A stretch of 64,000 bases of DNA from Rhodospirillaceae bacterium SYSU D60007 (GCA_003574685.1 QOCQ01000009.1:1-64000), one strand, 5' to 3'; shown: positions 33,343 through 43,837, counted from the stretch's first letter. Notes: generated from the letters alone by a model not told the origin. A program made the numbers and translations.

Positions 33343-34176
33343 ATGCCGTGCGTGCTGGGCCCGGCGCAGATCGCCGAATACAACGAGCGCAGTTTCACCA
33401 TCGCCCGCGGGATGTTTTCGCCCGAGGAGGTCGGCCTGCTGACGCGGGCCATGGAGGAAGACCCGGCGGTGCGGGGCCACATGCTGGACCGGCTCGACGG
33501 CGAGGGCCGTGCCACGCGCATCTCCCTGTGGAACCGGGCCGGCGACAGCGTCTATGGGCTGGCGGCGCGCTCGGCCCGCATGGTCGACACCAGCGAGACG
33601 CTGCTGGGCGGGCCGGTCTATCACTATCAGTCCAAGCTCACGGCCAAGGAGCCGGCGGTCGGCGGGGCCTGGGAATGGCACCAGGATTACGGCTACTGGT
33701 ACTACAACGGCTGCCTGCGGCCGGACCTGCTCTCGTGCATGGTCGCGCTCGACCGGACCGCCCGCGAGAATGGCTGCCTGCAGATCGTGGAAGGCAGCCA
33801 CAGGCTTGGCCGCATCGACCACACGCCGCTGACGCAGGGGCAGAACGAGGTCGATCCGAAGCGCATGCCGCACATCCTTGCCCGCCATCCCGTGGCGTAT
33901 TGCGAGCTGGAGCCGGGCGACGTGCTGATCTTCCACTGCAATGCGATCCACCGCAGCGACGCCAACCGCTCGGGCAAGCGGCGCTGGACCCTGCTGATCT
34001 GCTACAACCGCGTCGATAACGACACCGTCACGAAGGACGACGACCGCTACTACGTGCCGCTCGACAAGGTCGATGACGGCGCCATCCTGCGCGCGGGCCT
34101 GGCGTTCTCCCGCGCCGACCAGGAGCACTTCGCCTCAAAGCCCTACGTCCCCACCCTGCCCAGCGCGGCGGAGTAG
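33343..34176 (+). CDS. Phytanoyl-CoA dioxygenase (PhyH) family oxygenase
   Basis: A 277-residue Fe(II)/2-oxoglutarate oxygenase. The iron motif is WHQD (H113, D115) in EWHQDYGYWYYNG and the distal His is in CNAIHRSDAN (H203), followed by a basic residue for 2-oxoglutarate. The GCLQIVEGSHRLG block is typical of PhyH and ectoine hydroxylase relatives. GAGGAGG precedes the ATG. The flavoprotein gene starts ten bases downstream, so the two are probably cotranscribed. Substrate unknown. Confidence 0.85.
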   Translation: MPCVLGPAQIAEYNERSFTIARGMFSPEEVGLLTRAMEEDPAVRGHMLDRLDGEGRATRISLWNRAGDSVYGLAARSARMVDTSETLLGGPVYHYQSKLTAKEPAVGGAWEWHQDYGYWYYNGCLRPDLLSCMVALDRTARENGCLQIVEGSHRLGRIDHTPLTQGQNEVDPKRMPHILARHPVAYCELEPGDVLIFHCNAIHRSDANRSGKRRWTLLICYNRVDNDTVTKDDDRYYVPLDKVDDGAILRAGLAFSRADQEHFASKPYVPTLPSAAE

Positions 34177-34185
34177 GCCAGGGCC

Positions 34186-35526
34186 ATGCGCCAGGCCGAC
34201 ATCTTCCACCCCGACTTCAGGGCGCGGCCGTGGTGGTGGGAGTGGTGGCAGCCGTCCAACGAACTGTCGCAGGATCCGCCGCGCCGCACCGACGTGCTGA
34301 TCGTGGGCGCGGGTTATGGCGGGCTGTCTACAGCGCTGGAGCTGGCGCGCGGCGGCAGCCGTGCTGTGGTGCTGGAGCGCGGCGATTTCGGTACCGGCGC
34401 CAGCACGCGCAATGGCGGCATGGTCAGCGGCGGTGTCAATCTCGGCAAGGGCATCTCGGGCAAGAACCGCGACTCCGAGGCGTGGCAGGTGCGCAAGAAG
34501 GCCCTGCTGACCAGCGGGGTCGAGTCGATGACGGCGATTGAGGACATCATCGCGCGCGAGGGCCTGCAGGCGCATTTCATCCGCCACGGCCGGTTCATGG
34601 GCGCCTTCACGCCGGCGCACTACGCTGACCTCGCCTCGAGGGTGGACGATTTCAACGCCCTGGCACAGGCCGGCGCCGAGATGCTGCCGCGCGAACGGCA
34701 GCGCGAGGCCATTGCGTCCGACTACTACCACGGCGGCATGCTCGTGGCCCGGGCAGGCCATCTGCATCCTGCCTGCTATTATGGCGGCCTGCTTGCTGCG
34801 GCGCACAAAGCCGGTGCGATCCTCTGTGCGCAGACCGAGGCCCTGGCCTATGGGCGCAAACCGGGCGGCGGCTACGTGGTGAAGACCAGCCGCGGCGACA
34901 TCGAGGCTTCGGACGTGGTGGTCGCCACCAACGGCTATACGGGCGATGTCACCCCCTGGCTGAAGCGCCGTCTGGTGCCGGTGGCGAGCCATATCATCGC
35001 GACGGAGGAGTTGCCGGCGGGGCTGGGGGAAGCGCTGATCCCCGGGAGCCGGGCGATTGCCGACACCAAGCGTGTGCTGACCTACTATCGCCTGTCGCCG
35101 GACGGCAAGCGGCTGATCTTTGGTGGCCGGGCGCGCTTTACCCAGGCCCCGCCGGAGGTCAGCGCGCCGGTGCTGTACCGCTACATGACCGACCGCTTCC
35201 CGCAGCTCAAGGGCACCCGGATCACCCATGCCTGGACCGGCAATGTCGCCTTTGCCTTCGACTGGCTGCCGCATATGGGGCGCACGCCCGACGGGCTGCG
35301 CTACCTGATGGCCTGCAACGGCAACGGCGTTGCCATGATGACTTATCTGGGCCGCGAGACCGCCCGCAAGATCCTGGGCGGCTCGAACGCGCCGGCGAAT
35401 GCCTTCGACAGCGACGACTTTCCGACGCGGCCGCTCTATGGCGGTGATCCCTCCTGGGTCCTGCCCTGGGTGGGCGCGTGGTACCGCATGCGGGACTGGT
35501 GGGATCGCCGCCGCGCCGCGGCATGA
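34186..35526 (+). CDS. FAD-dependent amine oxidase-like oxidoreductase (DAO family)
   Basis: A 446-residue DAO-fold flavoprotein. The FAD motif is GAGYGGLSTALELA near 41-54, with ASTRNGGMVSGG after it and a C-terminal GNGVAMMTYLG. The N-terminal Trp-rich segment PWWWEWW is like gamma-glutamylputrescine oxidase and PuuB relatives. It would oxidise an amine or amino acid to an imine with H2O2 or a respiratory acceptor. It lies between a PhyH dioxygenase and a peptide-type ABC importer, suggesting uptake and oxidation of a small nitrogen compound. Confidence 0.85.
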   Translation: MRQADIFHPDFRARPWWWEWWQPSNELSQDPPRRTDVLIVGAGYGGLSTALELARGGSRAVVLERGDFGTGASTRNGGMVSGGVNLGKGISGKNRDSEAWQVRKKALLTSGVESMTAIEDIIAREGLQAHFIRHGRFMGAFTPAHYADLASRVDDFNALAQAGAEMLPRERQREAIASDYYHGGMLVARAGHLHPACYYGGLLAAAHKAGAILCAQTEALAYGRKPGGGYVVKTSRGDIEASDVVVATNGYTGDVTPWLKRRLVPVASHIIATEELPAGLGEALIPGSRAIADTKRVLTYYRLSPDGKRLIFGGRARFTQAPPEVSAPVLYRYMTDRFPQLKGTRITHAWTGNVAFAFDWLPHMGRTPDGLRYLMACNGNGVAMMTYLGRETARKILGGSNAPANAFDSDDFPTRPLYGGDPSWVLPWVGAWYRMRDWWDRRRAAA

Positions 35527-35669
35527 GCAGATGCTTACGCTTGACGGACGGCGTACGCATGGCTGGCCTACAATTTGCGTTGACGTCCATAGTCAACCGG
35601 TGGTGAGTATTGCGCCTCGCATGGCTGCATCGATGCGGCCGTTCGCAACGCCCTTCAGGGGGGTCTCTC

Positions 35670-37460
35670 ATGGATGAACGAGAACTGCGCGGCCTGATCG
35701 AGGACGTGAAGGTCGGCAAGCTGTCGCGTCGTGGCTTCGTCGGCATCATGACGGCTGTCGGGTTGACGGCCCCCATGGCGACGCAGCTTCTGGCGCTGTC
35801 CGGCGTCGCCCATGCCCAGCCGAAATCGGGCTACAAGCCGACCAAGCGCGGCGGCGGCGGTGCGCTGAAGGTGCTGTGGTGGCAGGGTCCCACCCTGCTC
35901 AATCCGCATTTCGCCGTGGGCACCAAGGACCAGGACGGCTCGCGCGTCTTCTATGAACCGCTGGCCGGGTGGGATGCCGACGGCAACCTCGTGCCGTTCC
36001 TCGCGGAGTCGGTCCCCAACCTTGAGGACGGCACGCTGGCGAAGGACGGCATGTCCGCCACCTGGAAGCTCAAGAAGGATGTCCAGTGGCATGACGGCAA
36101 GCCGTTTACCGCCGACGACTGCATCTTCAACTGGGAATATGCGCGCGATCCGGCCACGGCGTCGGTCACCATCGCCAGCTACAAGGACGTCGAGGTCGAG
36201 AAGGTCGACTCGCACACCATCAAGGTGAAGTTCAAGAAGCCGACGCCGTTCTGGGCCGATGCCTTCGTGGGCGCGCGCGGCATGCAGATCCCCAAGCACC
36301 TGTTCGAAGACTACCGCGGCGGCAAGTCGCGCGAAGCGCCGACCAATCTCAAGCCGGTCGGGACCGGCGCCTACAAATTCGTCGATTTCAAGCCCGGTGA
36401 CCTCGTCAGAGGCGAGCTCAATCCCAACTACCATGAGTCGAACAAGCCGTACTTCGACAGCATCGAGATGAAGGGCGGCGGCGATGCGATTTCGGCGGCG
36501 CGCGCCGTGCTGCAGACGGGCGAGTACGATTTCGCCTGGAACATGCAGGTCGAGGACGTCATCCTGAAGCGGCTGGAGGAAGGTGGCAAGGGCCGTGTGC
36601 TCGTCACGCCGGGCGGCAATATCGAGCACATCCAGCTCAACAATACCGATCCGTGGACCGAGGTGGATGGCGAGCGTTCCAGCATCAAGACGAAGCATCC
36701 GTCGCTCAGCGACCCCGCCGTGCGCCAGGCCATGGCCTTGCTCGTCGATCGCAAGTCGGTGGAAGACCACATCTATGGCCGCACCGGCATTGCCACGGCG
36801 AACTTCCTGAACAATCCGGAGCGCTTCCGCTCCAAGACCACGAAGTTCGAGTTCAACATCGAGAAGGCGAACCAGATCCTTGAGGCCGCCGGCTGGAAGA
36901 AGGGATCCGACGGTATTCGCGCCAAGGACGGCACGAAGCTGAAGTTCGTCTACCAGACCTCGATCAACGCGCCGCGCCAGAAGACCCAGGCGATCGTCAA
37001 GCAGGCCTGCCAGAAGGCCGGCATCGACATCGAGATCAAGTCCGTGACGGCTTCGGTGTTCTTCTCGTCGGACGTGGCCAATCCGGACACGTACACGAAG
37101 TTCTACACCGACATCCAGATGTACACGACGACCATGACGCAGCCCGATCCGGAGCTGTTCATGAACCAGTTCACGTCATGGGAGGTCGCCACCAAGGAGA
37201 ACAAGTGGCAGGGCCGCAACATTACGCGCTGGCGCAATGAGGAATACGACAAGCTGTTCCGCGCGGCGCAAGGCGAGCTTGATCCCGTCAAGCGGGCCTC
37301 CATGTTCATCAAGATGAACGAGCTGGTGGTGAACAACCAGGTCGTCATTCCCGTCGTCTATCGGCCGGCCGTGCAGGCGGTTTCGCAGAAGCTGCATGCC
37401 GACATCAGCGGCTGGGACAACAATACCTGGAATCTCAGGGACTGGTATCGCGACGCCTGA
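35670..37460 (+). CDS. Peptide/opine-type ABC transporter substrate-binding protein, Tat-exported
   Basis: A 596-residue family 5 extracellular solute-binding protein. The N-terminus carries a twin-arginine signal (LSRRGFVGIMTAVGLTAP) with cleavage likely after VAHAQ. The conserved WKLKKDVQWHDGKPFTADD block is present. ATG at 35670 is the start that gives the signal at the right distance. It is the first gene of an importer operon with two permeases and two ATPases. The adjacent amine oxidase-like gene hints at an amine, opine or modified amino acid rather than ordinary dipeptides. Confidence 0.9.
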   Translation: MDERELRGLIEDVKVGKLSRRGFVGIMTAVGLTAPMATQLLALSGVAHAQPKSGYKPTKRGGGGALKVLWWQGPTLLNPHFAVGTKDQDGSRVFYEPLAGWDADGNLVPFLAESVPNLEDGTLAKDGMSATWKLKKDVQWHDGKPFTADDCIFNWEYARDPATASVTIASYKDVEVEKVDSHTIKVKFKKPTPFWADAFVGARGMQIPKHLFEDYRGGKSREAPTNLKPVGTGAYKFVDFKPGDLVRGELNPNYHESNKPYFDSIEMKGGGDAISAARAVLQTGEYDFAWNMQVEDVILKRLEEGGKGRVLVTPGGNIEHIQLNNTDPWTEVDGERSSIKTKHPSLSDPAVRQAMALLVDRKSVEDHIYGRTGIATANFLNNPERFRSKTTKFEFNIEKANQILEAAGWKKGSDGIRAKDGTKLKFVYQTSINAPRQKTQAIVKQACQKAGIDIEIKSVTASVFFSSDVANPDTYTKFYTDIQMYTTTMTQPDPELFMNQFTSWEVATKENKWQGRNITRWRNEEYDKLFRAAQGELDPVKRASMFIKMNELVVNNQVVIPVVYRPAVQAVSQKLHADISGWDNNTWNLRDWYRDA

Positions 37461-37472
37461 GATCCTGATGCG

Positions 37473-37499
37473 GGACGCCGGCCGTGACGGCCGGCGTCC
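37473..37499 (+). other. Intercistronic hairpin after the ABC binding-protein gene
   Basis: A perfect 13-bp inverted repeat (ggacgccggccgt and acggccggcgtcc) is separated by a single base. It has no T-tract. By analogy with hairpins after other binding-protein genes, it probably protects the upstream mRNA and lowers permease expression. The TRAP operon has a comparable hairpin at 16318-16343. Confidence 0.65.
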
Positions 37500-37526
37500 A
37501 TCGCTCCCACACGGGTGGGTCTGTTT

Positions 37527-38483
37527 GTGAGTCACTATCTTCTGCGCCGCCTGCTGATCGCCATACCGAGCCTGATCGGGATCAGCATCGTGCTGTTCAC
37601 CATTCTGGCTCTGGCCCCGGGCGATCCATTCGAGGAGCTGGCGACCAATCCCGCCGTGCCGCCGGAAGTACGGACCGCCCTGCGCGCCAAGTTCGGGCTC
37701 GATGACCCGGTCCATGTCCGCTACCTGCGCTGGGCGAGCGCCATGCTGCAGGGCGACTGGGGCTTTTCCTTCGTCAGCCGTGTCGATGCCGACCGCCTGA
37801 TCCTGCAGCGCCTGCCGGCGACGCTGTTTGTCATCGGCTCGGCGCAGATCCTGGCGCTGCTGGTCGCCCTGCCGGTCGGCATTTATGCCGCGACGCGGCC
37901 CTATTCGATCTTCGACCAGATCGCCAATACGCTGGCCTTCATCGGATTTTCGTTACCGACCTTCTTCACCGGCCTGCTGTTCATCCTGCTGTTCAGTATC
38001 TATCTGGACTGGCTGCCGTTCGTTTACACGGAAGTCAACGAAACCGGATGGCGATGGTGGTGGGGGCACCTGCGGCAGGCGATCATGCCGATCACCGTGC
38101 TCGGCCTGTTCCAGGGCGCCTCGATGACGCGCTATGTGCGGTCCGCGGTGCTTGACGTGATCCGGCTGGACTACGTTACGACGGCGCGCTCCAAGGGACT
38201 CGCGGAACGGATAGTGATCGGCAAGCATGTGGTGCGTAACGCGCTGATCCCGGTGGTCACGCTGGTCGCACTGCAGATGCCGGCGGTGTTCGGCGGCGCC
38301 ATCGTCACCGAGCAGATCTTCCGGATACCCGGCATCGGCTCGTTGCTGATCAGCTCGATCCTGGCCAACGACACGCCGGTGATCATGGCGGTCACTTTCG
38401 TCTTCGCGTGCCTGGTCATTCTCTTCAACCTGATCGCAGACGTTCTCTATGGCTGGCTCGACCCTCGTATCTCCTATCGCTAG
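37527..38483 (+). CDS. ABC transporter permease (DppB/OppB type)
   Basis: A 318-residue membrane protein with about six helices. The N-terminus HYLLRRLLIAIPSLIGIS and the EAA loop region DYVTTARSKGLAERIVIGKH are characteristic. I chose GTG 37527, giving VSHYLLRRLL, because GGGTGGG lies at the right distance; GTG 37515 would add four residues. The 3' end overlaps the next permease gene by 35 bases. Confidence 0.9.
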   Translation: MSHYLLRRLLIAIPSLIGISIVLFTILALAPGDPFEELATNPAVPPEVRTALRAKFGLDDPVHVRYLRWASAMLQGDWGFSFVSRVDADRLILQRLPATLFVIGSAQILALLVALPVGIYAATRPYSIFDQIANTLAFIGFSLPTFFTGLLFILLFSIYLDWLPFVYTEVNETGWRWWWGHLRQAIMPITVLGLFQGASMTRYVRSAVLDVIRLDYVTTARSKGLAERIVIGKHVVRNALIPVVTLVALQMPAVFGGAIVTEQIFRIPGIGSLLISSILANDTPVIMAVTFVFACLVILFNLIADVLYGWLDPRISYR

Positions 38484-39387
38484 CGCCCAGGCGCGAACGG
38501 CCTCGGCCAAGCGCGTCTCGCCGTGGCGCGAGGCATGGCGCCGTTTCCGCCGGCACCGCCTGGCGGTGGGCGGCGTCGTGGTGCTGGGCCTGATGATTCT
38601 GGCGGTGGCCATCGGTCCGTTGGTGTGGAGCGTGCCGATCAACGAGATCGATTTCGCCGCCATGCTTCAGGGGCCGTCGCTCGCGCATCCGCTGGGCACT
38701 GACGATCTGGGCCAGGATATCCTCGCGCGCATGCTCTACGGCGGGCGTATCTCGCTGGCCGTGGGGCTGGCGGCCATGGCCGTGGCGATCTTTGTGGGCA
38801 TCGTCATTGGCGCCATTGCCGGCATCTCGCGCGGCAGCGTCGATGCGGCGCTGATGTGGCTGACCGATCTCTTCCTCTCATTGCCGCAATTGCCGTTGCT
38901 GCTGCTGCTGATCTACCTGTTCCGCGATCCGCTCAAGGAAATCGCAGGGCCCGAGTTCGGGATTTTCATCCTTATCGTCATCGTGATCGGCGGCTTCCGC
39001 TGGATGCCGGTCGCGCGCCTGGTACGGGCACAGTTCTTCTCGCTGCGGGAGAAGGAGTTCGTCGAGGCAGCGCGCGCCCTTGGCGCATCGGTCCCGCGGC
39101 AGGTGGTACGCCACATCCTGCCGAACTCGCTGGGCCCCGTTATCGTCGCCGCCACCATCGACGTTGCCGCGGCGATCATCGCTGAATCAACCCTGTCGTT
39201 CCTCGGCCTGGGCTTTCCGCCGGACATCCCCACCTGGGGCCGCATGCTGTTCGATGCCAAGGACAATATCGATTTCGCTCCGCACTGGGTGCTGGCGCCG
39301 GGCACCGCCATCTTCCTCGCGGTGCTGACCATCAACTTCATTGGCGATGGCCTGCGCGATGCCCTCGACCCGCGCAAGGTGATGTAG
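38449..39387 (+). CDS. ABC transporter permease (DppC/OppC type)
   Basis: A 312-residue membrane protein. It has the long cytosolic N-terminus usual for DppC, then the conserved HPLGTDDLGQDILARMLYGG. The EAA loop is KEFVEAARALGASVPRQVVR and the C-terminus NFIGDGLRDALDPRK. The start overlaps the DppB-type gene by 35 bases. A family A palindrome and a small VOC gene separate it from the ATPase genes. Confidence 0.92.
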   Translation: MAGSTLVSPIASAQARTASAKRVSPWREAWRRFRRHRLAVGGVVVLGLMILAVAIGPLVWSVPINEIDFAAMLQGPSLAHPLGTDDLGQDILARMLYGGRISLAVGLAAMAVAIFVGIVIGAIAGISRGSVDAALMWLTDLFLSLPQLPLLLLLIYLFRDPLKEIAGPEFGIFILIVIVIGGFRWMPVARLVRAQFFSLREKEFVEAARALGASVPRQVVRHILPNSLGPVIVAATIDVAAAIIAESTLSFLGLGFPPDIPTWGRMLFDAKDNIDFAPHWVLAPGTAIFLAVLTINFIGDGLRDALDPRKVM

Positions 39388-39416
39388 GCATATGAAGTTG
39401 TTGCGCCTCTTCATGG

Positions 39417-39541
39417 ACCTTTCCCCGGAGGGGGAAGGTGGCGCGCAGCGCCGGAAGGGGGATGCCTCAACCAGCACGACGCCGCAGGTGTTGCACCATC
39501 CCCCTGCCGCCCTTCGGGTACCTTCCCCCTCCGGGGGAAGG
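39417..39541. repeat. Family A long palindrome, copy 3, inside the ABC importer operon
   Basis: Arms cctttccccggagggggaagg and ccttccccctccgggggaag enclose gcgcgcagcgccggaag and the partner gccgcccttcgggtacc. It has the same orientation as 9666-9790. It lies between the second permease gene and the VOC/ATPase genes, so transcripts of the importer would carry it. Confidence 0.9.
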
Positions 39542-39562
39542 GCAGTTTTCAGGCCTTAGAGC

Positions 39563-39934
39563 ATGCTTGGCCATCTGTCGTTTGGCGTTGAGGACCTGGG
39601 GCGGGCGGTGCAGTTTTATGACCGGATCCTGGCGCCGCTGGGCTTCGTACGGGTCTGGAGCAACGAGCGGGGTGCCGGTTTCGGCCCGAAGGGCGGCGGC
39701 GACAAGCTGGCGCTATTCGCGCGTCCGGGGCAGGTGATCCCCCCGGGACCAGGCTTCCATCTGGCGTTCGATGCCCCCAGCCGGGCCGCGGTGGATGCCT
39801 TCCATGCCGCGGCGATGGCGGCCGGTGGCCGCGATGCAGGTGCGCCGGGTTTGCGGCCGCACTACAGTGCCACCTACTATGCGGCCTTCGTGATCGACCT
39901 CGACGGCTACAAGCTCGAGGCGGTCCACCAATAA
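39563..39934 (+). CDS. VOC family (glyoxalase-like) protein
   Basis: A 123-residue single-module vicinal-oxygen-chelate protein: MLGHLSFGVEDLGRAVQFYD at the start, a central GFHLAFDAPSRAAVDAFH, and a C-terminal AAFVIDLDGYKLEAV. Such modules dimerise and act as glyoxalases, dioxygenases, isomerases or binding proteins. It lies inside the ABC importer operon, 24 bases before the first ATPase gene, which is an odd position. It may process the imported compound. Confidence 0.85.
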   Translation: MLGHLSFGVEDLGRAVQFYDRILAPLGFVRVWSNERGAGFGPKGGGDKLALFARPGQVIPPGPGFHLAFDAPSRAAVDAFHAAAMAAGGRDAGAPGLRPHYSATYYAAFVIDLDGYKLEAVHQ

Positions 39935-39958
39935 AGCGAGAGCGAACAGGGTGACTTC

Positions 39959-40930
<972 letters not shown>

Positions 40931-40953
40931 GGATTCGCAAGGAATACCGCCCG

Positions 40954-41928
40954 ATGGTCGAGCCGCTGCTGCGAGTCAAGAATCTGGTGAAGCATTTCCC
41001 GGTGAAGGGTGGCCTGCTGCGCCGCGAGGTGGATCGCGTGCACGCCGTGGACGGCGTGAGCTTCGAGCTGGGTGCCGGCGAGACGCTGGGGCTGGTTGGC
41101 GAATCGGGTTGCGGCAAGTCGACGACGGGGCGCTGCATCCTGCGGCTGATCGAGCCGACGTCGGGCGAGGTCTGGTTCGAAGGCAAGAATGTGCCGGCGC
41201 TCGGCAAGGGCGAATTGCGCGCGCTGTGCCGCGACATGCAGATCATCTTCCAGGACCCGTATGCCTCGCTCAACCCGCGCATGACCGTGGGCGCCATCAT
41301 CGGTGAGGCGCTGACGATTCATAGCCTTGCGAAGAACCGCCGGCAGTATGAGGAGCGGATCGTCGAGCTGCTGGAGACGGTCGGGCTCAATGCCGATCAC
41401 ATGCGGCGCTTTCCGCACGAGTTCTCGGGCGGCCAGCGGCAGCGCATCGGCATCGCCCGCGCGCTGGCGGTGTCGCCCAAGCTGATCGTGTGCGACGAGC
41501 CGGTTTCGGCGCTGGACGTGTCGATCCAGGCCCAGGTCATCAATCTGCTCGAGGACCTGCAGGAGCAGTTCAGCCTGACCTATCTCTTCATCGCCCACGA
41601 CCTGTCGGTGGTCGAACATATCAGCACGCGCGTGGCGGTGATGTATCTCGGCCGTATCGTCGAGATCGCCTCGTCGCGGGACCTCTATACGAAGCCGCTT
41701 CATCCCTACACCGAGGCCTTGCTGTCGGCGGTGCCGATCCCCGATCCGTCGGTCAAGCGGCAGCGCATCATGCTGCAGGGCGACGTCCCCAGCCCGATCC
41801 GGCCGCCGTCGGGCTGTCATTTCCATACCCGCTGTCCGATCCGCAAGCTGCCGCTGTGCAGCGAGAAGGTGCCGGAACTGAAAGAATCGTCCCCCGGCCA
41901 CTTCGTCGCCTGCCACCTCCGGGGTTAA
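40954..41928 (+). CDS. ABC transporter ATP-binding protein (DppF/OppF type)
   Basis: A 324-residue ATPase. Walker A is GESGCGKST, the signature [15 protein letters not shown] and Walker [13 protein letters not shown]. The C-terminal extension [19 protein letters not shown] matches OppF/DppF. ATG at 40954 ([15 protein letters not shown]) follows AAGGAA; a GTG at 40918 inside the upstream gene is less likely. Its end overlaps the next, convergent gene by four bases. Confidence 0.93.
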   Translation: MVEPLLRVKNLVKHFPVKGGLLRREVDRVHAVDGVSFELGAGETLGLVGESGCGKSTTGRCILRLIEPTSGEVWFEGKNVPALGKGELRALCRDMQIIFQDPYASLNPRMTVGAIIGEALTIHSLAKNRRQYEERIVELLETVGLNADHMRRFPHEFSGGQRQRIGIARALAVSPKLIVCDEPVSALDVSIQAQVINLLEDLQEQFSLTYLFIAHDLSVVEHISTRVAVMYLGRIVEIASSRDLYTKPLHPYTEALLSAVPIPDPSVKRQRIMLQGDVPSPIRPPSGCHFHTRCPIRKLPLCSEKVPELKESSPGHFVACHLRG

Positions 41929-42797
41929 GCATCGATCAGGGCGTCTGCCTCATCGGCGTCGATGCGGAATGCGAGCTGCGCTGCGTCGGGGTCGGGGGCG
42001 GCGATGCGCCAGAACGTGAACCAGTACTGCGCGTGGTTGGTGTTGCCGATCGGCACCGCCGGCGGGATCAGCAGGAACGCGGCACGGGCCAGATAGACGT
42101 TGAACTGGTCGTTGCGGGCCAGCAGTGCTTCCAGCGGGTGGCCTTCGGGGAACGCCGCCCCGCGCCCGCCGGGACCCCAGTCCGGCAGCGAGTGGGCGCA
42201 ACGCACCAGCCCGGGCCAGCCCAGCCCGGAGAGCTCGCCCAGCCGGTGCGCCACACGGTCGGGCGGCGTGCGGGCCATGTGGATCAGCGTGTCCTTGGCG
42301 CGGTGGGCCTCGAAGGGAATGAGGCCGCCTGTCACGGCCTGGGGCGGCTCTGGCTCGGCCGGATCGCCGCGGCGAACCCGCAGGCGGCTGCTGTGCCAGG
42401 CCACATGCAGGAGAAAGCGCGCCATGTTTTCGCGCGCCGCCAGCGGCCGGTCGCTGTGCAGATCCGCAACGCAGGCGCGCGCCATGGCGATGAACTGCCG
42501 TGCGCGCATGGCATCCGGTGCATCCGCATCGACATTGGCCATGCGCAGCAGCGGCGGCGGCAGCTCGGCGGCGGCGGCCATTTGCAGCGCCACGATGTCC
42601 CACACCGGTATGGGCCGTGCCGCAACCCGCGCATTCAGAGACTCGACCATGGCGCCCCATGACACTTGCGCTTCTTTCGGCGTGGCTTTCCTGACCGCGC
42701 GCCGCGACTTGGCGGAAGCGACCTTCTCCCGCGGCACCTTGCGGGCCGCTGGCGCCTTTTTCTTCACGCCCGTTTTCCCGATCCTGCTTGCTGTCAT
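41925..42797 (-). CDS. Hypothetical protein with a Lys/Ala/Arg-rich N-terminal tail
   Basis: A 290-residue protein that I do not recognise. The first 50 residues are very basic and Ala/Pro-rich ([20 protein letters not shown]), like histone H1-type or other nucleic-acid-binding tails. The remainder is helical, with Trp and Arg clusters, [20 protein letters not shown] in the middle and [16 protein letters not shown] near the end. ATG at 42797 follows GGGGTTGGGG; the frame extends to a TTG at 42827. It is convergent with the importer operon and divergent from dgoK. Confidence 0.65.
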   Translation of the reverse strand: MTASRIGKTGVKKKAPAARKVPREKVASAKSRRAVRKATPKEAQVSWGAMVESLNARVAARPIPVWDIVALQMAAAAELPPPLLRMANVDADAPDAMRARQFIAMARACVADLHSDRPLAARENMARFLLHVAWHSSRLRVRRGDPAEPEPPQAVTGGLIPFEAHRAKDTLIHMARTPPDRVAHRLGELSGLGWPGLVRCAHSLPDWGPGGRGAAFPEGHPLEALLARNDQFNVYLARAAFLLIPPAVPIGNTNHAQYWFTFWRIAAPDPDAAQLAFRIDADEADALIDA

Positions 42798-42898
42798 CCC
42801 CAACCCCGGACGGCCCTGAAAACGCAAGTTGCCGCAGAGGCAGGTTCAAAGTCTAGCATGGCGCATGCCGACGGCGATTTCCACGAGGACAGCAGCAC

Positions 42899-43819
42899 AT
42901 GACGGGCGCGCTCATCTGTCTGGACTGGGGCACGACCGCGCTGCGCGGCTGGCTGGTTTCGGCCGATGGCGCAGTGCTGGACCGGCGCACGGGCGGGCCG
43001 GGCATCATGGCGGTGGAGGGCTCTTTCGAAGAGGCGTGCCACGCCTTCACCGGCGGCTGGCGCGCGGCGTCGCCGGCCCTGCCCATCATTGCCGCCGGCA
43101 TGATCGGCAGCCGGCAGGGCTGGCTGGAGGCACCGTACGTGCACTGCCCCGCCGGCTTTGCGGACGTGGCATGCCGTTGCATTGCGGTCGAAGGGAAGGA
43201 CCTGTCCTTGCGCATTGTGCCCGGCCTGTCGTGGCAGGCGCCCGACAACATGGCGGATGTCATGCGTGGCGAGGAAACGCAGGTGTTCGGAGCACTGGAG
43301 AGCGGCGCGCAGGATGGTGTCTTCATCCTGCCCGGTACGCACAGCAAATGGGTGCGTGTCGAAGCAGGCGGCATTGTCGGCATTGCGACGTGGATGACCG
43401 GCGAGCTCTTTGCCGTGCTGCGCGGCCACTCGATCCTGGGCCGCATGATGTCCGTCGACGCATCGCACGACGCCGGGGCGTTCGCGGCCGGCGCGGCTGA
43501 CGGGCTGGAGCACGGCAACCAGCTCACACGCCGTCTTTTCGGCGTACGTACGCGGGGACTGCTGGGCGGGCTCGGCGAAGCGGCCGCTCCCAGTTTCCTG
43601 TCCGGGCTTCTGATCGGCGCCGAGATTTGCGCGGCGCGCCGCATGCCGGATATCGGCGATGGCGCCGCGCGCGTTCATCTGATCGGCGATGCAGTGCTTT
43701 GCCAGCGCTATGCGGAGGTGCTGGGGATGGCAGGAATCGCCGCGCACATTGCCGATGCGGAGGTGACGCCGCGTGGCCTGTGGCGCCTCGCCCGCACCGC
43801 CGGCATGATCGCGCCATGA
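42899..43819 (+). CDS. dgoK: 2-dehydro-3-deoxygalactonokinase
   Basis: A 306-residue sugar-acid kinase phosphorylating 2-dehydro-3-deoxy-D-galactonate with ATP. Hallmarks are the N-terminal phosphate loop CLDWGTTALRGWLV, MRGEETQVFGAL and the LPGTHSKWVRVE block. It lies 18 bases upstream of dgoA, giving the two lower steps of the De Ley-Doudoroff galactonate pathway. The dehydratase DgoD and the regulator are not next to it. Confidence 0.93.
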   Translation: MTGALICLDWGTTALRGWLVSADGAVLDRRTGGPGIMAVEGSFEEACHAFTGGWRAASPALPIIAAGMIGSRQGWLEAPYVHCPAGFADVACRCIAVEGKDLSLRIVPGLSWQAPDNMADVMRGEETQVFGALESGAQDGVFILPGTHSKWVRVEAGGIVGIATWMTGELFAVLRGHSILGRMMSVDASHDAGAFAAGAADGLEHGNQLTRRLFGVRTRGLLGGLGEAAAPSFLSGLLIGAEICAARRMPDIGDGAARVHLIGDAVLCQRYAEVLGMAGIAAHIADAEVTPRGLWRLARTAGMIAP

Positions 43820-43837
43820 CTCCGCGCGGAGGACGGT

